Positions 25,902-35,264 of a stretch of 64,000 nucleotides of DNA are shown here, in pieces; positions within the stretch are counted from its first letter, which is position 1, and every line of letters begins with the position of its first letter. Origin of the DNA: Marinobacter sp. es.042. GTDB lineage: Bacteria > Pseudomonadota > Gammaproteobacteria > Pseudomonadales > Oleiphilaceae. The stretch is from the NCBI RefSeq assembly GCF_900188315.1, contig NZ_LT897781.1, positions 1-64,000 on the forward strand, read 5' to 3'. The position numbers and the translations under genes were made by a program. The notes under the pieces were generated by a model that saw only the letters and a program-made list of their open reading frames with translations, did no database searches and was not told the origin of the DNA.

Positions 25902-27080
25902 CTAGCGCTCGACCGCCAGGGCAACGCCCATGCCGCCACCGATGCACAGTGTGGCCAGGCCCTTGTGAACGTCACGGCGAACCATTTCATGCAGCAGGGA
26001 GACCAGGATACGGCAGCCGGATGCGCCGATGGGGTGGCCCAGGGCAATGGCGCCGCCGTTCACATTAACCTTTCCGGTGTCCCAGCCCATGTCGCGATTC
26101 ACGGAAATGGCCTGGGCTGCGAAAGCTTCGTTGGCTTCCACCAGGTCCAGATCATCCGTGCTCCAGCCGGCAAGCTTGAGGCAGCGTTGACTGGCGGGAA
26201 TCGGGCCGGTGCCCATGATGGTCGGGTCCACGCCGGCGTTGGCGTAAGCCTTGATGGTGGCGATCGGAGTCAGCCCCAATTCTTTCGCTTTCTCGGCACT
26301 GCAGACCATCACGGCTGCGGCGCCATCGTTCAGGGATGAGGCGTTGCCGGCGGTAACGGTGCCGTCTTTCTTGAAGGCTGCACGCAGTTTGCCAAGCCCC
26401 TCGGCAGTGACGCCGTCGCGGGGGCCTTCATCGCGGTCAACGACGATCGGGTCCCCTTTACGCTGGGGAATGGAAACCGGAACAATCTGGCCATCGAAAT
26501 AACCGGCTTCGCGAGCGGCCGCGGCCTTTTGCTGAGACGCCGCAGCGAATTCGTCCTGCTCTTCACGGCTGATGCCGTATTTTTCTACGATGTTCTCAGC
26601 CGTGATGCCCATGTGGTAGTCGTTGAAGGCATCCCACAGGCCGTCCTTGATCATGGTATCGACCATGGACCAGTTGCCCATGCGCTGGCCGTTGCGGCTG
26701 TTGGGCAGCACATGCGGTGCCTGGCTCATGCTTTCCTGGCCACCGGCGATCATCATCTCGGCGTCGCCACAGCGGATGGCCTGCACCGCCATGTGAACCG
26801 CTTTCAGGCCGGAGCCGCAGACCTTGTTGATGGTCATGGCGGGCACCGACGCTGGAATGCCGGCGTTAATGGCAGACTGGCGAGCCGGGTTCTGACCACA
26901 GCCGGCAGTAAGAACCTGGCCCAGTACCACCTCGTTGATCTGGTCACCGGCAACGCCGGTTTCTTCCATTAGTGCCTTGATGACGGCGGTTCCCAGCTGG
27001 TCTGCGCTCAGGCTGGAAAGACCTCCGCCAAAGGTTCCGATAGCAGTACGGCGGGCGGCAACAATAACGACATCACGCAT
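25902..27080 (-). CDS. Acetyl-CoA C-acetyltransferase (thiolase)
   Basis: The ATG at 27080 follows a good GGAG site and gives 392 residues, the normal thiolase length. Catalytic C88 ([11 protein letters not shown]), His in [10 protein letters not shown] and C378 (LCIGGGMG) are present. It condenses or cleaves acetoacetyl-CoA. The role may be fatty-acid or ketone metabolism or polyhydroxyalkanoate precursor supply; no phaB neighbour decides this. Confidence 0.93.
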   Translation of the reverse strand: MRDVVIVAARRTAIGTFGGGLSSLSADQLGTAVIKALMEETGVAGDQINEVVLGQVLTAGCGQNPARQSAINAGIPASVPAMTINKVCGSGLKAVHMAVQAIRCGDAEMMIAGGQESMSQAPHVLPNSRNGQRMGNWSMVDTMIKDGLWDAFNDYHMGITAENIVEKYGISREEQDEFAAASQQKAAAAREAGYFDGQIVPVSIPQRKGDPIVVDRDEGPRDGVTAEGLGKLRAAFKKDGTVTAGNASSLNDGAAAVMVCSAEKAKELGLTPIATIKAYANAGVDPTIMGTGPIPASQRCLKLAGWSTDDLDLVEANEAFAAQAISVNRDMGWDTGKVNVNGGAIALGHPIGASGCRILVSLLHEMVRRDVHKGLATLCIGGGMGVALAVER

Positions 27081-27205
27081 GGGAATTCTCCGGATCAGTG
27101 GCGCGCGCGGGATTGGGGCCGGCGCGAACAGGATTGAAAACTGCTGGCATTGTATCCGGAAAGCGGTCACCGGCCAAAGAACAGGTCCGTCATGCGCGGG
27201 TTGTG

Positions 27206-27952
27206 CTACATGTTCAGGCTTCGGCCTCCATCAACAGAGACGATCTGCCCGGTGATAAAGGGCGCATCGCAGATCAGGAACGCGACGGTTTCGGAAATAT
27301 CGTCAAGGTTGCCGGTGCGGGCCAGTGGCGTCTTCTGAAGGATTGCCTGCTGGGCGGATTGATCCATTTCTGCTTCGCCTTCTGGCCATAGGATTGCGCC
27401 TGGCGATACGCCGTTCACGCGCACGTCCGGCGCCAGGTCTTTTGCCCAGGAGCGCGTCAGGGCAGCCAGGCCGGCCTTGGTGGCGCAGTACAGCGGGTGA
27501 TCATCGATGGGCCTTTCACTGTAAATATCGATCAGATTTACGACGCTGCCGCGGTTTCGCCGAAGTTCGGCCAGGCATCCCTGAAGCAGGAAAAATGGGG
27601 CCCGAAGGTTGGTGTTCAGGATTGTGTTCCAGTCGTCTTCGGTGGCCTCTGAGGTCGGGGTGGGGTAGAAGACCGATGCATTGTTCACCAGTGCGTCCAG
27701 TCGGCCCCACTGTGCGACGGCGTCACTCGCCAACCGGTCCACTCCAGCTAACTGGTTCAAATCCGCCTGTAGGGCGCAGGCGGAGTCGGGCCGTTGGCGG
27801 TTCATCTGCGCAATCAGTGAGTTCGCCTGCTCTTCCCGGCTTCGGTAGTGAATCACCAGGTTCCACCCTCTTTCGTGAAGTGTCCGGGCAGTCTGTGCGC
27901 CAAGACGGTGGGCTGCGCCGGTGATCAGGGCGACAGGCGTTGTGGACGGCAT
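27206..27952 (-). CDS. folM: Pteridine reductase (short-chain dehydrogenase)
   Basis: The 248-residue SDR has the TGAAHRLG cofactor loop (11-18; Arg in place of the usual Gly region marks NADPH-dependent pteridine reductases), [10 protein letters not shown], catalytic Tyr-Lys in YCATKAG and the C-terminal VDGGRSL. FolM-type enzymes reduce dihydropterins. It is transcribed with cca, ten bases downstream of it. Confidence 0.85.
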   Translation of the reverse strand: MPSTTPVALITGAAHRLGAQTARTLHERGWNLVIHYRSREEQANSLIAQMNRQRPDSACALQADLNQLAGVDRLASDAVAQWGRLDALVNNASVFYPTPTSEATEDDWNTILNTNLRAPFFLLQGCLAELRRNRGSVVNLIDIYSERPIDDHPLYCATKAGLAALTRSWAKDLAPDVRVNGVSPGAILWPEGEAEMDQSAQQAILQKTPLARTGNLDDISETVAFLICDAPFITGQIVSVDGGRSLNM

Positions 27953-27961
27953 GGTGCCTCC

Positions 27962-29083
27962 TCAGTGGTTGGTCGGTGCGACGGCGTCGCCGATGCGTTT
28001 CAGGCGTTCCGTGCGGATCGCACTGCCCAGTTCCTTGCCTTTGTACCCTTGCGCCAGGAGGCTTCTCGGCTCAACGCCGGTAGCTGCTTTCGAGGCGGCT
28101 CGCAGCAGGTCCAGTGTGCGGGAATCGCCCGGCAAGGCACACTCGAGCACGTTCAGGAGTTGCGAAAAACGTTCCGGGCGGCGCCAGACGTCCGCTTGGT
28201 CGAGAAGGTCCAAAAGCGTTTCGGCGTCCGGGCGTTGCGCATCAATGTCCCGGATCTGGGGTGTGAAGGCAGTAACCAGTCGCGTTAGATTCTGACAGTC
28301 ATTGGGTGCCTTAAGGGCTTTTGCCCGGTCCTTTGCAACAGGGGCATCCAGGGGGGAGAGCAGGGCCGCAAAACGCTCCTCCGTCTGGGCGTGCAAGCGG
28401 CGGTGGACGCAGCCAAGTGCCGCCATCGCGAGTTGAAAAACTTTTTCCGAAGCTAATTCCGGAATAAGAACCTCAAGGGCGCCGCAGTCACGAAGAACTT
28501 CGAAAAAGGCCTCGGGCGCCTGTTCATGCAGCGCCCGCTGGAATTCTTGCCAGACCCGTTCGGGCACCAGGTGGTCTACTTCTCCGCTATCCACCATGCG
28601 CTTCATCAGGGCCATGGTCTGGTCGCACACGGAAAATCCCAGCGGGTGAAAGCGGGCTGCGAACCGGGCCGTGCGCAGAATTCTCAGGGGGTCCTCCGCG
28701 AAGGCCTCCGAGACATGCCGAAGCTTGCGATCTTCCAGATCTCTGCGGCCTTCAAAGGGGTCGACCAGATCGCCGTTTTCAGCTTTTGCCATCGCATTGA
28801 TGGTCAGGTCCCGTCGCTTCAGGTCCTGCTCAAGGGTGACGTCCGGTGCGCTGTAGACAGTGAAACCATGGTAGCCGTGGCCCTGTTTTCTTTCGGTGCG
28901 GGCCAGGGCGTATTCTTCCCGGGTTCGGGGATGCAGGAATACCGGAAAGTCCGAGCCCACCTGCTTGAAACCGTTGGCAAGCATTTCCCCGGGGGTTGCA
29001 CCGACGACCACCCAGTCCCGGTCCTTCACCTCAAGGCCGAGTAATTCGTCACGAACGGCACCGCCAACCAGATAGGCCTGCAT
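27962..29083 (-). CDS. cca: CCA-adding tRNA nucleotidyltransferase
   Basis: The 373-residue class II enzyme begins YLVGGAVRDELLG, with catalytic DRDWVVVG and RRDLTINAMA, and LRILRTARFAAR. It adds or repairs the tRNA 3' CCA. It is shorter than E. coli Cca (412) and I see no clear HD phosphohydrolase motif, so it is probably nucleotidyltransferase only. Confidence 0.94.
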   Translation of the reverse strand: MQAYLVGGAVRDELLGLEVKDRDWVVVGATPGEMLANGFKQVGSDFPVFLHPRTREEYALARTERKQGHGYHGFTVYSAPDVTLEQDLKRRDLTINAMAKAENGDLVDPFEGRRDLEDRKLRHVSEAFAEDPLRILRTARFAARFHPLGFSVCDQTMALMKRMVDSGEVDHLVPERVWQEFQRALHEQAPEAFFEVLRDCGALEVLIPELASEKVFQLAMAALGCVHRRLHAQTEERFAALLSPLDAPVAKDRAKALKAPNDCQNLTRLVTAFTPQIRDIDAQRPDAETLLDLLDQADVWRRPERFSQLLNVLECALPGDSRTLDLLRAASKAATGVEPRSLLAQGYKGKELGSAIRTERLKRIGDAVAPTNH

Positions 29084-29172
29084 GAAATCTCTGATTCCTT
29101 TCGGGAGTGTGTCGGTGGATTATCCGGTTCCCGGGCGGGGCAGGCAAACCTCTGACGCCGCTTACCATAAAA

Positions 29173-29204
29173 AAAGCCCGCCCGGGACTGCCCGGGCGGG
29201 CTTT
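29173..29204. terminator. Strong terminator after the TraF-like gene
   Basis: AAAGCCCGCCCGGG and CCCGGGCGGGCTTT form a perfect 14-bp stem around ACTG, with A-rich and T-rich flanks. It lies just downstream of the minus-strand gene ending at 29219 and insulates cca. Confidence 0.92.
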
Positions 29205-29218
29205 AACAGAAGTTTGCT

Positions 29219-30478
29219 TCAGAACGCGGTGCCAAGCTCCAGAGCCGCGCCTACATCGGCATCGCTGTACAGGGCACCGATATCGAGGCGGACGCCGACT
29301 ATGTTCAGTCCGAGACCTGCAGTGAACTGGGTTTTCTCTTCAATGCCGTCGTTGTCATCGTTGCTGGCCAGGTTGTGGCGAACACCCACCCGCAGCTGGG
29401 CGTAACGGAAGGCGTCGAATTCGGCGCCAAGGGCTGCCCACTGGGTGTCGTCCTCGAAGCCGAAGGCTTCTTTCTTGGTCAGGTCAACTTCTGCAGTGAC
29501 TACATGGTACTCACTCTTGTGGGCGATGCCGACGGTGGCCATGGGGTTGAGTTCCAGTGTCCGGACTTCTTCACCCAGCTCGGGACGGCTCGCTGCAGAG
29601 TCCAACTCCATCGGGATGAGGTTTTTGACCACGATACCGGCATTCCACTGTTTCTCTTCGCCGAATGCGTAAGCTGCGCCGATATCCAGGTTAAAGCCGC
29701 TCTTGTCCGTCTGATACTGGTCGCCGTCGAAGTCGTCATCCTCGAAGTCGGAAATGGTTTCCGTGTATTGGAATGTTTGCAGATTGATGTACTTGGGTGA
29801 AACCCCTAACTGCATCGCTTGACCATTGGCCAGCTGGAATTCCCGGGCGAAGCTGATTCCGACTTCGGAAACGGCGGTGGCAAGAATCTTGCCGCGGGAT
29901 TCAAGGTCATCTGTGATGCCGGAGGGCGGCAGGGTGTTGCCATTCTCGATAGCTTCAAGAATGGCATCGTCGTTCTCATCGTATTCACCTCGAACGGTTG
30001 CCGTAAGGTTGCCATTGGCGAACACCCCTACCGAAAGTTTCGGCCCGGGAAAGGCGAGGGAAAGGCCCAGGCCGGCGTTAACCCGGGCAGTATCCTCGTC
30101 GAAGGCCTGCAGTTGATCACGGAGTTTGGCGGCCTGACCCTGTGCTTCTGATTGATTCAGGTTGTCGATGGCTTGCTCAAAGTCATCAATGGTGTCCTGA
30201 ATGTCATCGACCTGATCAATAGTTTCCTCTTCGTCCGCTGCCCGCACATTCACGGAGGGCAGCGTAAGCCCGAAATCATCGTTCCAGCTGTGATGATCCG
30301 CAGCCATCATGGCCGGGTTTTCCGCAGGGGCGTCAGATGGCGCTGCAACCGCCACTCCAGTGCCACCCATGGCAAAAGAGCGGGCAGACATAAACGACTG
30401 CGGGCTGGCCAGCGCAGAACTGGTGGCAACGGAAAGACCAATAGCCAAAGAAAGTTTGGTCAGGCGATATCCGGTCAT
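29219..30478 (-). CDS. TraF-like outer-membrane beta-barrel protein
   Basis: The start at 30478 gives a signal peptide (MTGYRLTKLSLAIGLSVATS, cut near ALASPQ) and 419 residues. SARSFAMGGTGVAVA after the signal is typical of the conjugal-transfer TraF (TraF_2) group, which shares features with FadL/OmpP1 barrels. An acidic helical insert lies at about 80-130, and the C-terminus ends in Phe, as barrels do. No conjugation genes are nearby, so the name describes homology only. Confidence 0.75.
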   Translation of the reverse strand: MTGYRLTKLSLAIGLSVATSSALASPQSFMSARSFAMGGTGVAVAAPSDAPAENPAMMAADHHSWNDDFGLTLPSVNVRAADEEETIDQVDDIQDTIDDFEQAIDNLNQSEAQGQAAKLRDQLQAFDEDTARVNAGLGLSLAFPGPKLSVGVFANGNLTATVRGEYDENDDAILEAIENGNTLPPSGITDDLESRGKILATAVSEVGISFAREFQLANGQAMQLGVSPKYINLQTFQYTETISDFEDDDFDGDQYQTDKSGFNLDIGAAYAFGEEKQWNAGIVVKNLIPMELDSAASRPELGEEVRTLELNPMATVGIAHKSEYHVVTAEVDLTKKEAFGFEDDTQWAALGAEFDAFRYAQLRVGVRHNLASNDDNDGIEEKTQFTAGLGLNIVGVRLDIGALYSDADVGAALELGTAF

Positions 30479-30726
30479 GAAGAATCCTGTCAGGTAAAAA
30501 GGCAAAATAGATGTTACGTACCTGAAAGGGTAAGGCAGAACCTTATCCAGCTCATGACGCATGGGGTAACGGTTTGTTTTGGATGTGTAAACAGAGGCAG
30601 TTTTTTGCCGCATAGGGATTGCAAAACAATACGGTTGGGAGTTGTTGATCGGAATATCAGGCAGTTAGAAAAACTGGCGTAGTTTTTTCATGGCAAACCG
30701 GAAATGACGTTTTCTGGAGACACGCA
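30479..30726. other. Divergent promoter region between TraF-like gene and flgP
   Basis: This 248-bp AT-richer gap holds no gene. It must contain promoters in both directions. I saw no clear sigma-70, sigma-54 or sigma-28 consensus that I would stand behind. Confidence 0.4.
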
Positions 30727-31275
30727 ATGAACCTTCGCTGGATACTTATGCCTCTTCTGGCAACAACGGTGGCTGCTTGTGCGCCGGTTGGCAGTTATCA
30801 GGGGGATAACGGCAACCAGTCCCGTCAGGATACGATGCTGGAGCCAATTACTGTGCGGGTGAGCGGTCTGGGTACCTATGAGGATGTTGCGGCCGACCGT
30901 TCAAATACCCGCAAACGTCTGATGGCCCGCCGGGCCTCTCAGTTGGACGCCTACCGGAATCTCGTTGAACGGGTCTACGGTACCGTCGTGTACGGTAGTT
31001 CCACCGTTAATGATTTTGTGCTGCGCAACGACACCTTCAGAACCTATGTGGACAGCTATATTCGCGGCGCGAAGTTGGTCGCGGTCAACGAGCACAGCGA
31101 CGGTGTCTTCGAAACGGTGATGGAACTGAAGCTCGAGCCACGTTTCCGGGCCTGTGTGGCCAAGGTTGCTGATGATCAGGTGCAGGATCTCTGCCCGATT
31201 CCCATGCCGCAAGAAAATGACAGCGTGGGCGATGTACAGAGTAAAGGCGTGGATTCCCTGTATTACCTTGATTGA
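30727..31275 (+). CDS. flgP: FlgP-like flagellar outer-membrane lipoprotein
   Basis: The 182-residue protein has a lipobox at VAAC (Cys18) and an LPP20-type domain (RKRLMARRASQLDAYRNLVE, GTVVYGSSTV). In vibrios FlgP and FlgT form outer-membrane rings (H/T ring) around the basal body. It directly precedes flgT. The flgO gene, usually next to them, is not in the window. Confidence 0.85.
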   Translation: MNLRWILMPLLATTVAACAPVGSYQGDNGNQSRQDTMLEPITVRVSGLGTYEDVAADRSNTRKRLMARRASQLDAYRNLVERVYGTVVYGSSTVNDFVLRNDTFRTYVDSYIRGAKLVAVNEHSDGVFETVMELKLEPRFRACVAKVADDQVQDLCPIPMPQENDSVGDVQSKGVDSLYYLD

Positions 31276-31311
31276 TCGAGAGTATAGAGAGTGTAGGGAG
31301 TATCGAGAATT

Positions 31312-32517
31312 ATGAAACGCTTGCTGTCACTGGCTGTGCTCGGAGCTCTGGCCCTTTTCGTGGTTTCTGCCGCCCATGCGGTAGTTCTGGAAGGCGTGGG
31401 CCATGCCAATATCCACAATGGCAACCTGGAAGCCGCCCGGGCTGAGGCCCGCAAGGCCGCAATCCGGGACCTTTCCCTGCAGTATGAAGCCAGGGTGAGC
31501 ACGCACGACACCATGAAAAACGGCGTAATCACCGAGTCACGGATGGACCTGGCCTCAAGCGCCCGGGCCAGGAATGTGCGGATCGTGGATGAGTACCAGA
31601 GCGGTAACCTATTGCGGGTGATTGTACGCGGAGATATCAGCGAGAGTCGCAGCCAATGCGGATCGGGAGATTCCGGACGCCTGAAAAAGCGTGTCGCAGT
31701 GACCGGGTTTCCTGTGCTGTATCCGGACCAGGCCAGGGTGGGGCGGATTGATGACGCCGGCGAAATTTTGCCGCAACAACTCCAGCAGCGTTTGGTGGCT
31801 CAGGGTGGCTTGCAGGTTTTTGGTGCGACAACCTCACGGATGTTCACGGATCTGCTGAACGCGCCTACGGTACAACAGGGCGACAATCGGTTGACCAACG
31901 TGCTTGAGCTGGCCCGAGAAATGGGCGTTCAGTTCGTAGTGACAGGTGTGATTCGGGATCTTGGCGTTGCTGATCCGTCGGCGTGGGGCACGTCGGTACT
32001 GGATAGAATGCAGAGGGGCATTGGCGTAGTAGATCAACGGCGCCGGTTTGCGGCTGACCTTGTCATCTTTGATGGCTTCAGCGGCGCGCCGGTATACCGC
32101 CAGAGATATGAAACCGCAGCCGATTGGGATGCCGGGCCTGGCAGTTCAGCAGGGTTCGGCTCGGCCGGCTTCCAGAAAACAGCCTACGGCCAGTCCGTCG
32201 ATGGTGTTATCGGAGAGATGGCAGCCGCGGTAACGGAGGCGCTGGCGTGTCAGCCCTTTATTACCAGAATTGCGCGGGTGGACGGCTTTTCTGTAACCCT
32301 GGAGTCGGGCGCCACAGCGGGCCTTCGGCCGGGTGACGAGCTAAAGATCTATCGCAGCAAACGCTATCTGGAGTCGCCAGACGACTCACCCGAGCTGCAG
32401 GACAGCGACTTGTCAGTGACGCTCGAAAAAGTTCAGCCGCATTTCAGCCGGGGTACCATGCCGCAACTGGGCGGCATCGTGAATATCCAGAGAGATGATA
32501 TAGCGATTATCTGGTAG
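31312..32517 (+). CDS. flgT: Flagella assembly protein FlgT
   Basis: The 401-residue exported protein (signal cut near AAHAV) has the N-terminal FlgT domain (EGVGHANIHNGNLEAARAEA), a middle domain with VAVTGFPVLYP, and a C-terminal domain from about 315. FlgT builds the H ring supporting the Na+- or proton-driven motor. It lies 36 bases after flgP and converges with sufE. Confidence 0.9.
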   Translation: MKRLLSLAVLGALALFVVSAAHAVVLEGVGHANIHNGNLEAARAEARKAAIRDLSLQYEARVSTHDTMKNGVITESRMDLASSARARNVRIVDEYQSGNLLRVIVRGDISESRSQCGSGDSGRLKKRVAVTGFPVLYPDQARVGRIDDAGEILPQQLQQRLVAQGGLQVFGATTSRMFTDLLNAPTVQQGDNRLTNVLELAREMGVQFVVTGVIRDLGVADPSAWGTSVLDRMQRGIGVVDQRRRFAADLVIFDGFSGAPVYRQRYETAADWDAGPGSSAGFGSAGFQKTAYGQSVDGVIGEMAAAVTEALACQPFITRIARVDGFSVTLESGATAGLRPGDELKIYRSKRYLESPDDSPELQDSDLSVTLEKVQPHFSRGTMPQLGGIVNIQRDDIAIIW

Positions 32518-32529
32518 GGCTGACGGGCA

Positions 32530-33000
32530 TCAATTGCTGGCGTTGGCCACCTCGGCGGCCGCAATGTCGCGGATCTTGCCAACCATCGCCCTGAGCCCGT
32601 TGCCGCGGGTCGGGGAAATGTGCCGGAACAGGTCCAGTTGCTCGAATAACTCATCAATGTCCGTGGCCAGAAGGTCTCTCGGGGTTTTGCCGTTAAGGGC
32701 GACCAGAATGATGGCAGCGAGCCCACGAACAATCATGGCGTCAGAGTCAATCAACAGGTAAAGCCGGCCACTATCTTCATCGTAGTGATGAATCAGCCAG
32801 ACCTGGCTCTGGCAGCCATGAACATAGTTTTTTTCAACCCGGGATTCCTCGGGAAACGCAGGAAGCTGCTTGCCCAGATCAATGATAAAAGCGTAGCGCT
32901 CTTCCCAGTCGTCCAGCAGCTCGAAGCCATCGAGAACGTCATCCAGGGTGGTGTCTTTACCCAGGGGGTTGTTCAGAAAGTCCTGTTCACTGGCAGTCAT
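32530..33000 (-). CDS. sufE: Cysteine desulfurase sulfur acceptor SufE
   Basis: The 156-residue protein accepts persulfide sulfur from SufS on Cys63 (YVHGCQSQVW) and passes it to SufB. It also has RGLAAIILVALNGKTP and SPTRGNGL, conserved in SufE/CsdE. It is the last gene of the suf series, adjoining sufT with no gap. Confidence 0.94.
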   Translation of the reverse strand: MTASEQDFLNNPLGKDTTLDDVLDGFELLDDWEERYAFIIDLGKQLPAFPEESRVEKNYVHGCQSQVWLIHHYDEDSGRLYLLIDSDAMIVRGLAAIILVALNGKTPRDLLATDIDELFEQLDLFRHISPTRGNGLRAMVGKIRDIAAAEVANASN

Positions 33001-33543
33001 TTACAGCATTCCCAGTTCGAGTTTGGCTTCGTCGGTGAGCATTTCGTTGCTCCAGGGCGGATCGAAGGTCAGTTCAACGGTCACCTTGTCCACGTTGGGC
33101 ACATGTTCGAGCTTGGTTTTCACATCTTCGGTAATCACCGGGCCCATGCCGCAGCCGGCGGCAGTCAGGGTCATCAGCACGTACACATGGTTGCCGTCTT
33201 CGGTGCCATTTTCAATCCTGCACTCGTAAATCAGGCCCAGATCCACCACGTTCACCGGAATTTCCGGATCGTAGCAGTTCTGCATGGCTTCCCAGACCTG
33301 GTTTTCGTTGACGGTGCCGTCTTCCGGGGTTTCGAAGCTGCTTTCCAGGGGTTTCTTGCCGAGCGCGTCGGCATTGTGGCCTTCAATCCGGGCAAGGTTA
33401 CCGTTAACAGCGACCGTAAAGGTGCCACCCAGTGACTGTGTGATGGTCACAAAGGTGTCCGACGGAATCATGATTTCGGTTCCGGAAGGAACAAGGCGGG
33501 CTTCCACCTCGCGTTTGGTCAGGACCACTTCCCGTTCTTGCAT
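33001..33543 (-). CDS. sufT: Fe-S cluster assembly protein SufT
   Basis: The 180-residue protein carries a MIP18/DUF59 domain in its second half (PVNVVDLGLIYE, TAAGCGMGPVI with the conserved Cys, VTVELTFDPPWS) after an N-terminal domain typical of SufT. SufT assists maturation of Fe-S proteins under high demand. A palindromic repeat separates it from sufA. Confidence 0.93.
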   Translation of the reverse strand: MQEREVVLTKREVEARLVPSGTEIMIPSDTFVTITQSLGGTFTVAVNGNLARIEGHNADALGKKPLESSFETPEDGTVNENQVWEAMQNCYDPEIPVNVVDLGLIYECRIENGTEDGNHVYVLMTLTAAGCGMGPVITEDVKTKLEHVPNVDKVTVELTFDPPWSNEMLTDEAKLELGML

Positions 33544-33588
33544 GCCTGTTCGGGCCTCGCTTTTTCAATCTTTGATGTCTGTTAAGAG

Positions 33589-33633
33589 GGGGTCAGATGA
33601 AATTTTCATCTGACCCCAATTTCATCTGACCCC
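33589..33633. repeat. GGGGTCAGATGAAA palindromic repeat (REP-like)
   Basis: A perfect 14-bp inverted repeat (GGGGTCAGATGAAA, one-base spacer, complement; 33589-33617) is followed by a third copy of the arm (33618-33633). Palindromes starting GGGGTCAG are common REP-type elements spread by REP-associated transposases. It sits between sufA and sufT and could act as an mRNA-stabilising or attenuating hairpin. Confidence 0.75.
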
Positions 33634-33637
33634 AATT

Positions 33638-33991
33638 TCACGCTACGGTAAAGCTCTCGCCGCATCCGCATTCTGCGGTGGCGTTCGGATTGCGGAACTG
33701 GAACATGGAGTTCACGCCCTCCGTCACAAAATCGATCTCGATGCCGTTCACCAGCGGCAGATGCTCTTCTTTCACGAAAACATCGACGCCATCAATGTGA
33801 AACACCTTGTCGTCGGCGGCGGTGTCTTCCACCCATTGGGTTTCGTATTTGAAGCCGGAGCAGCCACTTTTCTTGATGGCCAGCCGGATGCCCTTGGCGT
33901 CCGGCTTTTTCTCCAGCTGTTTGCGTACGTGCTTGACCGCGCTGGGCGTCATGGTGACGGCAACGGTCGGGGTGAAGACTTCGGCTGTCAT
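33638..33991 (-). CDS. sufA: A-type Fe-S carrier SufA/IscA
   Basis: The 117-residue HesB-domain protein has the three cluster-binding cysteines in KSGCSGFKY and AECGCGES. It transfers clusters from SufBCD to targets. The start MTAEVFTP at 33991 gives the usual length; an ORF reaching 34111 would overlap sufS. It lies 13 bases downstream of sufS. Confidence 0.93.
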   Translation of the reverse strand: MTAEVFTPTVAVTMTPSAVKHVRKQLEKKPDAKGIRLAIKKSGCSGFKYETQWVEDTAADDKVFHIDGVDVFVKEEHLPLVNGIEIDFVTEGVNSMFQFRNPNATAECGCGESFTVA

Positions 33992-34004
33992 GATTCGACC
34001 TCCA

Positions 34005-35258
34005 TCAGGCAAACAGACGCTGGACTTTTTGCAGGGCGGTAAACAATGTATCCACCTCGTCCAGGGTATTGTAGAACGCGAATGAAGCCCTTGCTGTACC
34101 GGGAACTCCATAGAAATCCATCAGCGGCATGGCGCAGTGGTGGCCGGTGCGGATTGCGATACCCTGCTGATCCAGCAGCGTGCCTATATCGCTGGGGTGC
34201 AGACCGGCAATTTTAAAGGATATAACCGGCACTTTCTGTTTTGCGGTACCGATAATCTCCATGCCGGGTACGGTTTCCACCAGCTGGTTGGCCCGATCAA
34301 GCAGGGCGATCTCGGCTGCTTCCATGGCGGAACGATCCAGGCCGTTCAGGTAGTCGATGGCCGCTCCCAATCCAACTGCCTCGGCGATGGCCGGGGTGCC
34401 GGCTTCAAATTTGTAGGGCAGGGTGTTCCAGGTGGTCCGCTCAAACGATACCCGTTCAATCATCTCGCCACCGCCCTGGTAAGGAGGCATTTCCTCCAGC
34501 AACTGGGCCTTACCGTAAAGCACACCAATACCGGTGGGGCCAAACAGCTTGTGCGATGAGAACACGTAAAAGTCGCAGCCCAGTGCCTGAACGTCCGGCT
34601 GGTAATGAGGTACCGCCTGGGCTCCGTCCACCAGGGTTATGATTCCGTGGGCCTTGGCCTGCTCAATCAGGGCCGCCACCGGGTTCACGGTACCAAGCAC
34701 GTTGGAAACGTGGGTGATTGCCAGCACACGAGTCTTCTCATTGAGCAGGCTGGTGAAGGACTCGAGGTCCAGCTCGCCTTCCGGTGTTACCTGGACAGGT
34801 ACCACCTTCGCACCCGTGCGCTCGGCAATCATCTGCCAGGGCACGATGTTGGCGTGGTGTTCCATGTGGCTCACCAGTATCTCGTCACCAGCCTTCAGGC
34901 GCGGGGCGAGGCCGTTGGCAACCAGGTTGATGGCCTCAGTAGTGCCGCGGGTCCAGATAATTTCCCGGGTGCTTTCGGCGTTCAGGAAGTTTCGAACCGT
35001 CTCGCGGGCACCCTCGAAGGCGGAGGTCGCACGGTCTCCCAGCGTATGGGCGCCCCGATGGACGTTGGAGTGCATCTCACGGTAATACCGATCCATGGCA
35101 TCCAGTACAGCCTCCGGCTTCTGGGCCGACGCACCGTTGTCCAGATACACCAGGGGCTTTCCGTTTACCTGCTGAGACAGGATCGGGAAATCCCGGCGAA
35201 TCGCGTCCACGTCGAAGGTGGTGCGCTTGGCGGTGCTTGCCACGGACAGATCGGTCAT
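34005..35258 (-). CDS. sufS: Cysteine desulfurase SufS
   Basis: The 417-residue PLP enzyme has the cofactor Lys237 (YVFSSHKLFGPTG) and the sulfur-accepting Cys375 (RTGHHCAMP) in the short loop of group II desulfurases. It provides persulfide for cluster assembly via SufE, encoded downstream. Six bases separate it from sufD. Confidence 0.96.
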   Translation of the reverse strand: MTDLSVASTAKRTTFDVDAIRRDFPILSQQVNGKPLVYLDNGASAQKPEAVLDAMDRYYREMHSNVHRGAHTLGDRATSAFEGARETVRNFLNAESTREIIWTRGTTEAINLVANGLAPRLKAGDEILVSHMEHHANIVPWQMIAERTGAKVVPVQVTPEGELDLESFTSLLNEKTRVLAITHVSNVLGTVNPVAALIEQAKAHGIITLVDGAQAVPHYQPDVQALGCDFYVFSSHKLFGPTGIGVLYGKAQLLEEMPPYQGGGEMIERVSFERTTWNTLPYKFEAGTPAIAEAVGLGAAIDYLNGLDRSAMEAAEIALLDRANQLVETVPGMEIIGTAKQKVPVISFKIAGLHPSDIGTLLDQQGIAIRTGHHCAMPLMDFYGVPGTARASFAFYNTLDEVDTLFTALQKVQRLFA

Positions 35259-35264
35259 AACCGG

